Positions 24,102 through 33,355 of a stretch of DNA of 64,000 nucleotides are shown here, one piece after another. The position numbers and the translations under genes are program-made. Numbering within the stretch: position 1 is the first letter of the stretch; every line of letters starts with the position of its first letter. The DNA comes from Paenibacillus anaericanus (GTDB lineage: Bacteria; Bacillota; Bacilli; Paenibacillales; Paenibacillaceae): contig NZ_RZNY01000001.1 of assembly GCF_003994475.1 (NCBI RefSeq), forward strand, positions 239,714-303,713. The letters are read 5' to 3'. The notes below the pieces were generated by a model that searched no databases, was not told the DNA's origin, and saw only the letters and a program-made list of their open reading frames with translations.

Positions 24102-24224
24102 AGATGTGGACAAGGATTTGCACCTTGCATGTCCCGAATCGAAGCGGATGCTACATGCCAGATGGCAAGCTAAGCATAGGAACTTACAGCTCCTTTAAGC
24201 GTCTACCTATTCCGCCACCACATC
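24102..24224 (-). tRNA. Over-long class II tRNA-like element, anticodon uncertain
   Basis: The minus strand has a perfect acceptor stem GATGTGG/CCACATC (24224-24218 and 24109-24103), a Leu-like D-arm GCGGAATAGGTAGACGC and a T-stem CAAGG/CCTTG with loop TGCAAAT. A good anticodon arm AGGAG-CTGTAAG-TTCCT would read GTA (Tyr). The element is about 122 bases, some 35 longer than a normal class II tRNA, with two extra hairpins in the variable region and one extra base before the acceptor. It is either an unusual phage tRNA or a decayed one. Confidence 0.4.
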
Positions 24225-24241
24225 ATTTACCGACTAACTAA

Positions 24242-24313
24242 AACCAACGACCGGGATTGAACCAGCAGCTTGCAGTTGGCGACCGCACATGTTACCCATT
24301 ACACCACGTTAGT
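24242..24313 (-). tRNA. Phage-borne tRNA-Gly (GCC)
   Basis: All four arms fold: acceptor ACTAACG/CGTTGGT, D-arm GTGT/ACAT, anticodon arm TGCGG-TCGCCAA-CTGCA, and T-arm GCTGG-TTCAATC-CCGGT. The anticodon is GCC and the discriminator is U, as expected for glycine. Position 33 is C instead of the usual U, and CCA is not encoded. It lies 17 bases upstream of the longer tRNA-like element, in the same orientation. Confidence 0.65.
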
Positions 24314-24612
24314 ATGTTGGAGCGCGGTATGTGCCCCGTGCAAGGCCATCCTCCTACATAAAGTTTGCACACAATATATAGTGAGGTAATTTAGGAGAGT
24401 GACGAGAACATTAAACCCGCTTGTTCTACCTTTGCGGTTCCTTGTAGGAATCTTTACGCTCAATGCAACCTACCACCGTCAAACAGGCATATGATTGTGT
24501 CGGGTGTTGCTCTCTTCTTTATTCTCCATGTTATAAGAATAACCTATAAACGAGTGTGCAACTCATAGGTATTTCTTATTTTTCTCTTATTATTTTCTTT
24601 ATGATTAAAAGA
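24314..24612. other. Non-coding stretch upstream of the phage tRNA genes
   Basis: I see no convincing gene in these 300 bases. There is one imperfect hairpin around 24541-24570 (ACCTAT/ATAGGT, with inner GAGT/ACTC) after the stop of the 24,613 gene. It has no T tract. The rest probably holds the promoter for the tRNAs, but I cannot point to one. Confidence 0.4.
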
Positions 24613-24873
24613 TTAATTGTGTGCCATTAGTGATTCACGTCGTTCGAATGACTGGAGAGCATCTTCATCAGTAAACCCCGCGAGGTTACAACAGTAGATA
24701 TGCTGGCCATCTTCAAGCCTTTCCTCTGTAATATCTGCCTCGAATTTATCCCGATCAGTCCAAATTTCATGATGCCAGGTTTTATACACATTAGCGCCAA
24801 GCTCTACTTGCCCGTCTACGCGGACCAAAAGACCGCTACCGTCCTCAGCCAACACCTTCTTTATTTCGTTCAT
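24613..24873 (-). CDS. Small prophage protein of unknown function at the integration edge
   Basis: The 86-residue protein begins MNEIKKVLAEDGSGLLVRVD and has a good GGAGGG ribosome binding site. It is acidic with two close cysteines (YCCNLAGFTDEDALQSFERR). It is the last prophage gene before the gerE fragment. In many prophages this place holds an integrase or excisionase; this protein resembles neither. Confidence 0.5.
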   Translation of the reverse strand: MNEIKKVLAEDGSGLLVRVDGQVELGANVYKTWHHEIWTDRDKFEADITEERLEDGQHIYCCNLAGFTDEDALQSFERRESLMAHN

Positions 24874-24906
24874 CGAAATCCCTCCATATTAGAATGTATA
24901 TGCAAT

Positions 24907-24938
24907 AAAAAAAAGAAGCATCACTTGATGTGTGCTTC
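24907..24938 (-). terminator. Intrinsic terminator just after the gerE fragment
   Basis: On the minus strand GAAGC, CATCA, TGATG and CTTC form an imperfect hairpin ending in TTTTTTTT. It follows the truncated gerE stop by four bases and shields the prophage from transcription entering from the host side. Confidence 0.65.
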
Positions 24939-24941
24939 AAA

Positions 24942-25097
24942 TTATATTACATTGGAGATGTGGTTGCGTACGGTCTTTTCGCTAATAAACAACTGGCCCG
25001 CAATATCCCGTGTCGTTTTATCCTGCACGAGTAGTTCGAAAACTTCTCGTTCACGATGAGTTAACAGAAATTTGCTGTTACGATCGCTGCTTTTCAA
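24942..25097 (-). pseudogene. gerE: 5' fragment of gerE (late sporulation regulator), cut off at codon 51
   Basis: A TTG at 25097, nine bases after GGAGGGG, starts a 51-residue frame with LLTHREREVFELLVQDKTTR, then an IAGQLFISEKTVRNHISN stretch, ending VI. This is nearly identical to the N-terminal two thirds of GerE, the 74-residue LuxR-type regulator of late mother-cell genes. Intact GerE continues about 23 residues (an MQKLG-type helix and the end). Here the reading frame breaks right after HISNV and meets a terminator. The prophage begins at this point, so the 3' part has presumably been moved to its far end. Confidence 0.8.
24944..24960. other. Inferred prophage attachment junction inside gerE
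   Basis: GerE coding similarity stops at about 24950, within CAATGTAAT, and phage sequence with a terminator starts at once. This is where the host-phage crossover should lie. The exact core cannot be set from one side only; the second copy should precede the missing gerE 3' end to the left of this window. Confidence 0.5.
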
Positions 25098-25157
25098 AAT
25101 GCGTCACCCCTCCTTGATCGGGTTTTATGGTTTAACAAGGGTGGGATACAGTCAACA

Positions 25158-25186
25158 CATATTATGAAAAACACTTAGCAATGGTG
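25158..25186 (-). promoter_or_regulatory. Sigma-K-like promoter of gerE
   Basis: On the minus strand CACC (25186-25183), a 16-base spacer and CATAATATG (25166-25158) fit the mother-cell sigma-K pattern of AC then CATAnnnTA, with one mismatch in the last position. It lies about 60 bases before the gerE start. gerE is a sigma-K target in Bacillus. Confidence 0.45.
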
Positions 25187-25224
25187 CGCTACATAAACAA
25201 AATGGGCTTGGGGTTTTTCTTATT

Positions 25225-26730
<1,506 letters not shown>

Positions 26731-26788
26731 TTAATCATTTTATTTCTTATATTAACCTAAAAAGCAGTGACTTTTATCATAATTTATA

Positions 26789-26817
26789 TTGACGCTTATT
26801 CAGCTTACGATTATGAT
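26789..26817 (+). promoter_or_regulatory. Sigma-A promoter of the efe operon
   Basis: TTGACG (26789-26794), a 17-base spacer and TATGAT (26812-26817) form a near-consensus vegetative promoter. The Fur box begins 13 bases downstream, covering the expected transcription start, which fits repression by iron-bound Fur. Confidence 0.7.
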
Positions 26818-26829
26818 TGAAAACGAAAG

Positions 26830-26844
26830 TGATAATCATTATCA
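26830..26844. promoter_or_regulatory. Fur box
   Basis: TGATAATCATTATCA is a perfect 7-1-7 inverted repeat matching the Fur consensus of Gram-positive bacteria. It lies between the promoter and efeO and predicts expression of the iron uptake operon under iron limitation. Confidence 0.85.
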
Positions 26845-26913
26845 TTCCCAGGAAATAGAACTATACATAAGATTCAGACCATACCATTAAAACCATTAAA
26901 AGGGGTGTATTCA

Positions 26914-27816
26914 ATGAAATATCGTTACGCTGTACCAGCTGCTATTCTTACAACGGCTCTATTACTGTCTGCCTGCAATTCTGAAAACAAGACTGCAAAC
27001 AATAACACAAACAACACATCTATTGAAGTTAAAGATGATACTACTGAGGCAGCCCAAACCGCTGAAGCAGCCAATTCCAGTGTTCAACAAAGTGATTTCC
27101 AAGCGGCTATCGACCAATATCGTAGCTACGTGATTCAAGAATGCGATGCTTTCGTTACGCAAACGGGAAAATTCGTCGATGCTGTAAATAGTGGAGATAT
27201 CGATACTGCCAAAGCATTATATGCCCCTGCTCGCATGCACTATGAACGGATTGAACCGATCGCCGAGGCTCTTGGTGATCTTGATCCCAACATTGATGCT
27301 CGGGATGGAGATGTAGAAGCGGCTGAATGGCGCGGATTTCACCGCATCGAAAAAGCACTCTGGGAAGATAAAACAACCGAAGGTCAGAAAGAATATGCCG
27401 ATCGCTTACTAAGCGATGCTAAGCTGCTACGGGCCAAGGTTGAAACGGTAGAGATTGATGCTTCCTTATTGGTGACAGGAGCCGTTGAGTTGCTAAACGA
27501 AGTGTCCACTTCAAAAGTTACTGGTGAAGAAGAACGGTACTCTCATACTGATCTGTACGATTTCGCTGCCAATGTAGAAGGCGCAGCCAAAATATATGAA
27601 CTACTTAAACCCCAACTAGCGGCTAATGACGCAGAACTTGATAAACAAATTGGAGAGCGCTTTGCTGCTCTTGAGAAAGAACTGGCTCCCTTTAGAGAAG
27701 GAGAAGGTTATGTTACATATGACAAACTTACAGAAGAAGACGTTCGAACGCTAAGTCAGAATTTAGATGCTTTAGCCGAACCCCTGTCCAACATGGGCAA
27801 GCTTCTAGGAGTATAA
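26914..27816 (+). CDS. efeO: Iron uptake lipoprotein EfeO/EfeM, M75 domain
   Basis: The 300-residue protein is an iron-binding component of the EfeUOB system. It starts with a lipoprotein signal (LLLSAC, cysteine near residue 21), then a Asn/Thr/Glu-rich linker and one M75 (imelysin-like) helical domain with the HRIE metal motif near residues 143-146. It lacks the N-terminal cupredoxin domain of the long EfeO form, so it is the short EfeM-like type. The ATG at 26914 has AGGGGTG upstream. efeB follows after one base. Confidence 0.9.
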   Translation: MKYRYAVPAAILTTALLLSACNSENKTANNNTNNTSIEVKDDTTEAAQTAEAANSSVQQSDFQAAIDQYRSYVIQECDAFVTQTGKFVDAVNSGDIDTAKALYAPARMHYERIEPIAEALGDLDPNIDARDGDVEAAEWRGFHRIEKALWEDKTTEGQKEYADRLLSDAKLLRAKVETVEIDASLLVTGAVELLNEVSTSKVTGEEERYSHTDLYDFAANVEGAAKIYELLKPQLAANDAELDKQIGERFAALEKELAPFREGEGYVTYDKLTEEDVRTLSQNLDALAEPLSNMGKLLGV

Positions 27817-27817
27817 C

Positions 27818-29155
27818 ATGAGTGATTTAGGATCGATTGATGGAAACACTGAGCGTAATGATGCGAAGGCAACTTCCCCGCGAGACTCCTTGCTGGATAA
27901 AACAATTAGTCGCAGGGATATCTTAAAGCTAGCCGGGGCTGGTAGCCTCGGCTTACTACTTGGAGCCGGCGGTGTTGGTGGCATTCTTGCCGCAACAGAT
28001 ACACTCTCCAAGAGTACGAACAAAAGCAAAACGAATAACTTCTCAGCTAGCGACAGCGTGTCATTCTATGGTCAACATCAGGCTGGGATTATCACACCCG
28101 CCCAGAACTTCCTTTGCTTCGCTTCATTTGATCTAAAGACGACCTCCCTTGCTGAAGTAAGGAAATTATTCCAAGCATGGACCGAAGCTGCAGCTGTCAT
28201 GATCACTGGTGACCTTATCGGCAATAGTAACAGTAGTCTTAACCTGCCCCCCTCCGATACCGGAGAGGCGGCAGGTCTTTCTCCTTCTAAGATGACCATT
28301 ACATTTGGAGTTAGTCCTTCCTTCTTCGATGAACGTTTTGGACTGGCGAGTAAACGACCGGCCTCTTTCAAAGATCTCCCTCTATTTCGTGGAGATGCGT
28401 TGCAACCAAAGTGGTGCGGTGGGGATATTGGTATTCAAGTTTGTGCTGACGATTTACAAGTTGCCTTCCATGCGATTCGCAATCTAGCCCGAATCGCTCG
28501 CGGGACAGCCGTGCTTAGGTGGACTCAAGAAGGATTCCAGCGAAGTGGTACAGCAGATCCGTCTGGCGGAACGCCCCGCAATCTAATGGGATTTAAAGAT
28601 GGAACTGGTAATCCGGATACACAAGATCCAAAAGCGATGGATGAAATCGTCTGGGTTCAGTCTGGAGATGCGCAGGATTGGATGAAAGGGGGCAGTTATA
28701 TGGCCGCTCGACGTATCCGCATGCGCGTGGAAATATGGGATCGCTCGTCGCTGAGTGATCAAGAAATAACCTTTGGTCGCCATCGTGATTCTGGCGCTCC
28801 GCTAGGTTCCAAAGATGAATTCGCCCCGCTTGATTTAGAGGCAAAACATCCTTCCGGTCAACCGATTCTTCCGATGAATTCTCATTCACGTTTAGCCAAT
28901 ATGAGTGGGGACACCAAAATACTACGAAGAGCCTATTCTTACAGTAGCGGAATTGATACCAAAACAGGACAACTAGACGCTGGGCTGTTCTTCATCAGTT
29001 ACCAAAGAGATCTTCAGAAACAGTTTGTTGCGATGCAGCAAATTTTAGCGGCTAGTGACAAACTTAATGAATATATCGTTCATGTCGGAAGCGCCGTATT
29101 TGCCTGTTTCCCTGGCACACGCCAAGGGGGGTATATCGGGGAGACACTTTTCTAA
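27818..29155 (+). CDS. efeB: EfeB deferrochelatase, DyP-type peroxidase
   Basis: This 445-residue protein is a Tat-exported heme peroxidase of the DyP family that acts with EfeO and EfeU. The Tat motif SRRDILKLAGAGSLGLLLGA is at residues 31-50. The DyP GFKDGTGN motif has its catalytic aspartate near residue 261, and NSHSRLAN with ILRRAYSYSSG near residues 355-375 carries the proximal histidine. EfeB has been linked to ferrous iron oxidation and to release of iron from heme. It lies between efeO and efeU in one operon. Confidence 0.95.
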   Translation: MSDLGSIDGNTERNDAKATSPRDSLLDKTISRRDILKLAGAGSLGLLLGAGGVGGILAATDTLSKSTNKSKTNNFSASDSVSFYGQHQAGIITPAQNFLCFASFDLKTTSLAEVRKLFQAWTEAAAVMITGDLIGNSNSSLNLPPSDTGEAAGLSPSKMTITFGVSPSFFDERFGLASKRPASFKDLPLFRGDALQPKWCGGDIGIQVCADDLQVAFHAIRNLARIARGTAVLRWTQEGFQRSGTADPSGGTPRNLMGFKDGTGNPDTQDPKAMDEIVWVQSGDAQDWMKGGSYMAARRIRMRVEIWDRSSLSDQEITFGRHRDSGAPLGSKDEFAPLDLEAKHPSGQPILPMNSHSRLANMSGDTKILRRAYSYSSGIDTKTGQLDAGLFFISYQRDLQKQFVAMQQILAASDKLNEYIVHVGSAVFACFPGTRQGGYIGETLF

Positions 29156-29173
29156 GGAAGGAAGTGCTGTATC

Positions 29174-30988
29174 TTGTCACGCCCCATATTTAAATTAGCT
29201 ACCTGTTTACTGGCCCTTTTATTAATAGTAATGATGTTTCCAGCGCCTAAACTCTCGGCTGAAGAAAGTGATGGCTCCTTAACCAACCTCCTCCCCCTTG
29301 TAGGAGGAGCACTTGTCGAAGCAGGAGCGAAGAACTGGGAAGAGGCATCCACAGAACTACTTCAATTCGAGACCTTATGGAATGGTGTCCAAACACCCAT
29401 AACTGTGGATACGGCTGAAGAAATCAAAGGACATCTAGACAAAGCTAAAGAGGCTATCGGGCTTCAGAACCAGGAGGAAGCGAATTCCTCACTATCTGCC
29501 TTGGCTAAAACGGTAAATACATATGTCGAGGCCAATACAGAAAAGGCCGAAACTCCATCAGGAAAGGATGCTGCTCAGCTATTGCAGGGCATGGCGGAGA
29601 ATACACTAAGTCCTTTGGAGCAGGAGCAGATCGACGCCTCAACAGCACAGTCCCGTTACAAGGAAATTCTGAATAAGTGGCATAAAATAGAAGGACCGAT
29701 CCGCAGTGGTCATTTCGGTGTTTATAGCGACGTAGAACGGCATATGAGTCTAATTCGTATCTCGCTTCAGGCTGAGCCTCCCAAAACAGATCAAGCTATT
29801 AGTGAACTGAAATCTATGCTGAGCCTACTTCAAAATTATATAGACGGTAAGCTTGATGATTCAGCTGCTTCGTCCTCACTAGAGGCGGGAGGGACGTCAC
29901 TGGCCGACGCATTAATTTTATTACGCGATGCCAATCAAGCTATCCAGTTGCAGGATGTAGCCGGTGCTAGTAGCCAAATGAGTGAATTTATTACACTCTG
30001 GCCATCCGTTGAGGGCGAGGTGTCCATATCCTCTGCTACCATTTATACAGATACTGAGAATAAAATGACTGAAGCACAAAGCTACCTCGTATCCACTCCA
30101 CCGGATTTGACTAAGGCACAAGAATTGATCAGTAAAATACTGAACAATTTAGAGCCTCTGGCAGAGCGTACTGCCTATTCGGCTTGGGATGCAGCCCTCA
30201 TACTACTTCGTGAGGGACTAGAGGCCATCCTAGTACTGGCAGCTTTACTCGCCTTTGTAAAGCGAGCAAACAACAGAACCGCCCGTAGCTATGTTTGGGC
30301 AGGAGCGGGCACAGGGTTACTACTAAGTGGTGTACTGGCCGCCGTACTTACCTATGTGTTCTCACAATCAACCTCAGGCAGCACACGTGAACTTATTGAA
30401 GGGTTTGTCGGACTACTAGCTGTCCTAATGATGTTGACTGTAGGGCATTGGCTTCATAGCAAATCCAGTACACAGGCATGGAATAACTACCTTTCGAAAC
30501 ATGTCGGTGGCGCATTACAACGTGGTAGTCTTTGGTCCCTATTTGCTTTGTCTGGTCTTGCTATTATACGAGAAGGTGCAGAGACAGCCGTGTTCTACAT
30601 TGGTATGGCACCATCTATTGAACCGATGCAATTCATAATTGGGATCACTGGAGCTTTATTAGCGCTCATTATCCTTGGCTTCTGCATCATCCGGTTTAGC
30701 GTCAAGCTACCGATTCGCCCATTCATGCTGACCGCAACTCTGCTTATCTACTACTTAGTTATTCGCTTCACGGGAGAAAGTATTCATTCACTACAGATAT
30801 CAGGAATACTTCCTGCTCATAGCAAGTCCTGGCTTCCATCGGTAAGCTGGTTAGGTGCGTTCCCAACGTGGGAGACCACTGCTGCGCAACTAGCCCTACT
30901 GCTATTCGTTCTTGTCCGACTTTATGTCGGAAGGGAGAAAAGTAAACCTAACACCTCATCCAGTAATGCCATCCGCGGGCGCAGTTAA
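29174..30988 (+). CDS. efeU: EfeU/FTR1-family iron permease with large extracellular domain
   Basis: The 604-residue protein is the membrane permease of the Efe system. A signal peptide and a helical extracellular region of about 340 residues precede the FTR1 core. Two iron-transport REGxE motifs are present, REGLE (346-350) and REGAE (466-470), in separate membrane helices. The extra N-terminal region is about as large as in other Gram-positive long EfeU forms and may replace part of EfeO. The start is a TTG at 29174. A strong terminator follows. Confidence 0.93.
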   Translation: MSRPIFKLATCLLALLLIVMMFPAPKLSAEESDGSLTNLLPLVGGALVEAGAKNWEEASTELLQFETLWNGVQTPITVDTAEEIKGHLDKAKEAIGLQNQEEANSSLSALAKTVNTYVEANTEKAETPSGKDAAQLLQGMAENTLSPLEQEQIDASTAQSRYKEILNKWHKIEGPIRSGHFGVYSDVERHMSLIRISLQAEPPKTDQAISELKSMLSLLQNYIDGKLDDSAASSSLEAGGTSLADALILLRDANQAIQLQDVAGASSQMSEFITLWPSVEGEVSISSATIYTDTENKMTEAQSYLVSTPPDLTKAQELISKILNNLEPLAERTAYSAWDAALILLREGLEAILVLAALLAFVKRANNRTARSYVWAGAGTGLLLSGVLAAVLTYVFSQSTSGSTRELIEGFVGLLAVLMMLTVGHWLHSKSSTQAWNNYLSKHVGGALQRGSLWSLFALSGLAIIREGAETAVFYIGMAPSIEPMQFIIGITGALLALIILGFCIIRFSVKLPIRPFMLTATLLIYYLVIRFTGESIHSLQISGILPAHSKSWLPSVSWLGAFPTWETTAAQLALLLFVLVRLYVGREKSKPNTSSSNAIRGRS

Positions 30989-31029
30989 TTTCAATTTATA
31001 ATTTATAGCTGGCCTTCCGAAGGTAAAAA

Positions 31030-31084
31030 AATAAGGAGCTATCCCAAAAAGTAGAATTATCTACTAAAGGGATAGCTCCTTATT
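31030..31084. terminator. Bidirectional terminator between efeU and the MarR gene
   Basis: AATAAGGAGCTATCCC (31030-31045) and GGGATAGCTCCTTATT (31069-31084) are a perfect 16-bp inverted repeat with a 23-base loop, flanked by A-rich and T-rich ends. It ends both converging genes. Confidence 0.85.
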
Positions 31085-31121
31085 AAATTGCTTCAATCGA
31101 TTATTCTCTCAGTATCAAAAA

Positions 31122-31568
31122 TCATGTGATGTCACGCGACCTATCCACCTGAGCAAATTTCTCTATAGTAGAGATTAACACATCTAGTTCATTCTGCTCT
31201 ACGAGAGATAAATAAGACTTTAAAACTGTTCTGGATCTGATCTTCGCCTTCTCTAATATCTTCTCACCGTCTTCTGTAGCAGACAGAATCACTGCACGCC
31301 GATCCTGTTCATCATGACGGCGATCAACATATCCACTTTGAACAAGCCGGTCGATCATCACAGTAATTGCACTCGGTTTGACTTCGAGCATCTCCGATAA
31401 ATATGTAACATTACATGACTTCTCTTTGGAAATTATGGAGAGCATATGGTACTGAGGCCCCGTTAAACCAAGTTCACGATGATGCATAATCTCGGCATGC
31501 ATTTTCTTGAAAGTTTTAGACCAAGCTGACATTAAGCGGTCTACATATTGATCGAGATTCGGATCCAT
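31122..31568 (-). CDS. MarR-family transcriptional regulator
   Basis: The 148-residue protein has the winged helix of MarR regulators: LTGPQYHMLSIISKEKS, then LSEMLEVKPSAITVMIDRLV and the wing YVDRRHDEQDRRAVILSAT. The dimerisation helices are at both ends. The start follows GGAGGAATAGC. It faces away from the rpiR gene across about 190 bases and is not in an operon with it. Its ligand and targets are unknown. Confidence 0.93.
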   Translation of the reverse strand: MDPNLDQYVDRLMSAWSKTFKKMHAEIMHHRELGLTGPQYHMLSIISKEKSCNVTYLSEMLEVKPSAITVMIDRLVQSGYVDRRHDEQDRRAVILSATEDGEKILEKAKIRSRTVLKSYLSLVEQNELDVLISTIEKFAQVDRSRDIT

Positions 31569-31681
31569 GCTATTCCTCCTCTACGTTAGTAAGCTTAATA
31601 CCAGTTTAGTATGCCTCCATCGAAAAAACAAGAAACATGTCACTTGATTTCGTATGTGGAATAAATTATTATGATGGTATC

Positions 31682-31726
31682 GAAATTATTTTCATAAATA
31701 TTTATTTTATATTAGAAATTATTTTC
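31682..31726. promoter_or_regulatory. Two copies of GAAATTATTTTC, candidate RpiR operator
   Basis: GAAATTATTTTC occurs at 31682-31693 and again at 31715-31726, 33 bases apart, about three helical turns. Each copy is itself partly palindromic (GAAA/TTTC). They sit just upstream of the rpiR gene, so autoregulation of the amino sugar operon is likely. Confidence 0.5.
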
Positions 31727-31760
31727 TTGGGAAAATCTCATGAAAGCGGGTGAATCGTTT

Positions 31761-32624
31761 ATGCTTACCCCTATACTTCACGCGATCTTCAGTTCTCTTG
31801 ACACCTTACCACCACAGGAACGTAGGCTTGGTGAGCATATTTTAAAATCTCCATCTTCCGTTATTCATACTGGTATTACAGAATTGGCAAGCACTTGCCA
31901 AATCAGCCCCTCTACCGTTACGCGCTTCTGCAAAAGTTTTCATTTCAAAGGATTCCCGGATTTCAAAATGAAGTTAGCCAGTGAGATTGCCAATAAACCG
32001 TTAGACAACCAGTATCAGGATATTATCGCTGGCAATGATCTTCATAAGATCGTTCAAGCCATGGAGGCGAACCATCTGGCGTCAATAACGGATACCACCC
32101 GTCTTTTGGATATGAATCAACTCCAGTTAGCCGTAGAGAAACTCTGTCATGCCAAACGTATCGATTTGTATGGTGTAGCTACCTCATCCGTAATCGCTCA
32201 GGATTTCTATCAAAAGCTTATCCGTATTGGCAAGAACTGTACTGCCTTTGCTGATTCGCATATGCAGATTACCTCAGCCTCGGGGCTTGGTAATAACGAT
32301 GTCGCGCTAGCCATCTCATATTCGGGAGAGACACCGGAGACAATCGATGCCCTAAAGTGTGCCAAAGACAGCGGGGCCATTACGATTTCACTAACAAAGT
32401 ACGGGAATAGCACACTTGCTTCGCTAGCCGATATATCGTTATTCTCATCTTCTTTGGAAGAAGGAATGCGCAGAGGGGATATGACTTCCCGAATTGCCCA
32501 ACTTCATGTCATCGATATTTTATTTACAGGAATGGTTAGTATGAATTTTAAAGATTTCATCCCCAAACTTGAAGCGTCCTATCAGAATGTTCAAACATAT
32601 CGTAAAACTACTGGAGGGTCATAA
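31761..32624 (+). CDS. RpiR/MurR-family regulator of amino sugar use
   Basis: The 287-residue protein has an N-terminal HTH (SSVIHTGITELASTCQISPS, then TVTRFCKSFHFKGFPDFKMK) and a C-terminal SIS sugar-phosphate-binding domain (RIDLYGVATSSVIAQDFYQK, then ISYSGETPETIDALKCAKDS). It probably senses glucosamine- or N-acetylglucosamine-6-phosphate and controls the nagB-nagA genes behind it. The start at 31761 has AAGCGGGTGA upstream. nagB starts two bases after its stop. Confidence 0.92.
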   Translation: MLTPILHAIFSSLDTLPPQERRLGEHILKSPSSVIHTGITELASTCQISPSTVTRFCKSFHFKGFPDFKMKLASEIANKPLDNQYQDIIAGNDLHKIVQAMEANHLASITDTTRLLDMNQLQLAVEKLCHAKRIDLYGVATSSVIAQDFYQKLIRIGKNCTAFADSHMQITSASGLGNNDVALAISYSGETPETIDALKCAKDSGAITISLTKYGNSTLASLADISLFSSSLEEGMRRGDMTSRIAQLHVIDILFTGMVSMNFKDFIPKLEASYQNVQTYRKTTGGS

Positions 32625-32625
32625 T

Positions 32626-33354
32626 ATGTTAAATATTATTAAAGTAAACAATGAACAACAATTTAATGAAACCGGAGCAAGCCTCATCGCTAGCTTGTTA
32701 CAGATTAACCCACGTGCAAATCTTGGTCTAGCGACGGGTAGTACACCCGTTGGAGTTTACAAAAGATTGATCGAGCTTTATAACGAAGGTCTGGTTAGCT
32801 TCAAAGACGCACAAAGCTATAACTTAGATGAGTATATCGGTCTACCTGACAACCATCCGGAGAGTTACAGACGCTTCATGAATGAGAAACTGTTCGATCA
32901 CATTGATATTCAAAAGCAGAACACTCATGTCCCATCTGGTAATGCTGAGAATCTTGAACAGGCTGCTGACGACTATAACCGTCTACTGGAGGACGCGGGT
33001 CTTATCGATCTTCAGTTACTTGGCCTTGGACATAATGGACATATCGGATTTAATGAGCCTGCTGAAGAATTACAAGGACCAACACATATCGTAACCCTCG
33101 ACGAGGTAACGCGTAATGCCAACGCTCGTTTCTTCAACTCCATTGATGAAGTTCCGACCCATGCTATTACGATGGGGATTGGTTCCATTCTCAAAGCAAA
33201 ACAAATTTTACTGATGGCTAAAGGTGCTGACAAAGCTGAAATACTTGCTACAGCGCTTAAAGGTCCTCTGACTACTAAATGTCCGGCTTCATTCCTCCAA
33301 ACTCATGCCAATGTCGTAGTACTAGTTGATCAAGCCGCTGGGAGGCTCTTATAA
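32626..33354 (+). CDS. nagB: Glucosamine-6-phosphate deaminase
   Basis: This 242-residue enzyme converts glucosamine 6-phosphate to fructose 6-phosphate and ammonia. The phosphate site LGLATGSTPVGVYKRL, the SYNLDEYIGLP motif and the catalytic LLGLGHNGHIGFNEP are complete. The ATG at 32626 is fixed by GGAGGG seven bases upstream; the length matches the family. nagA starts two bases after its stop. Confidence 0.97.
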   Translation: MLNIIKVNNEQQFNETGASLIASLLQINPRANLGLATGSTPVGVYKRLIELYNEGLVSFKDAQSYNLDEYIGLPDNHPESYRRFMNEKLFDHIDIQKQNTHVPSGNAENLEQAADDYNRLLEDAGLIDLQLLGLGHNGHIGFNEPAEELQGPTHIVTLDEVTRNANARFFNSIDEVPTHAITMGIGSILKAKQILLMAKGADKAEILATALKGPLTTKCPASFLQTHANVVVLVDQAAGRLL

Positions 33355-33355
33355 C

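Noticed and set aside
24541..24570. Hairpin as a terminator
   Set aside because: The stem is interrupted and no T tract follows on either strand.
24613..24873. Excisionase or integrase at the prophage edge
   Set aside because: The 86-residue product has neither recombinase motifs nor an excisionase-like basic winged helix; the recombinase is probably outside the window.
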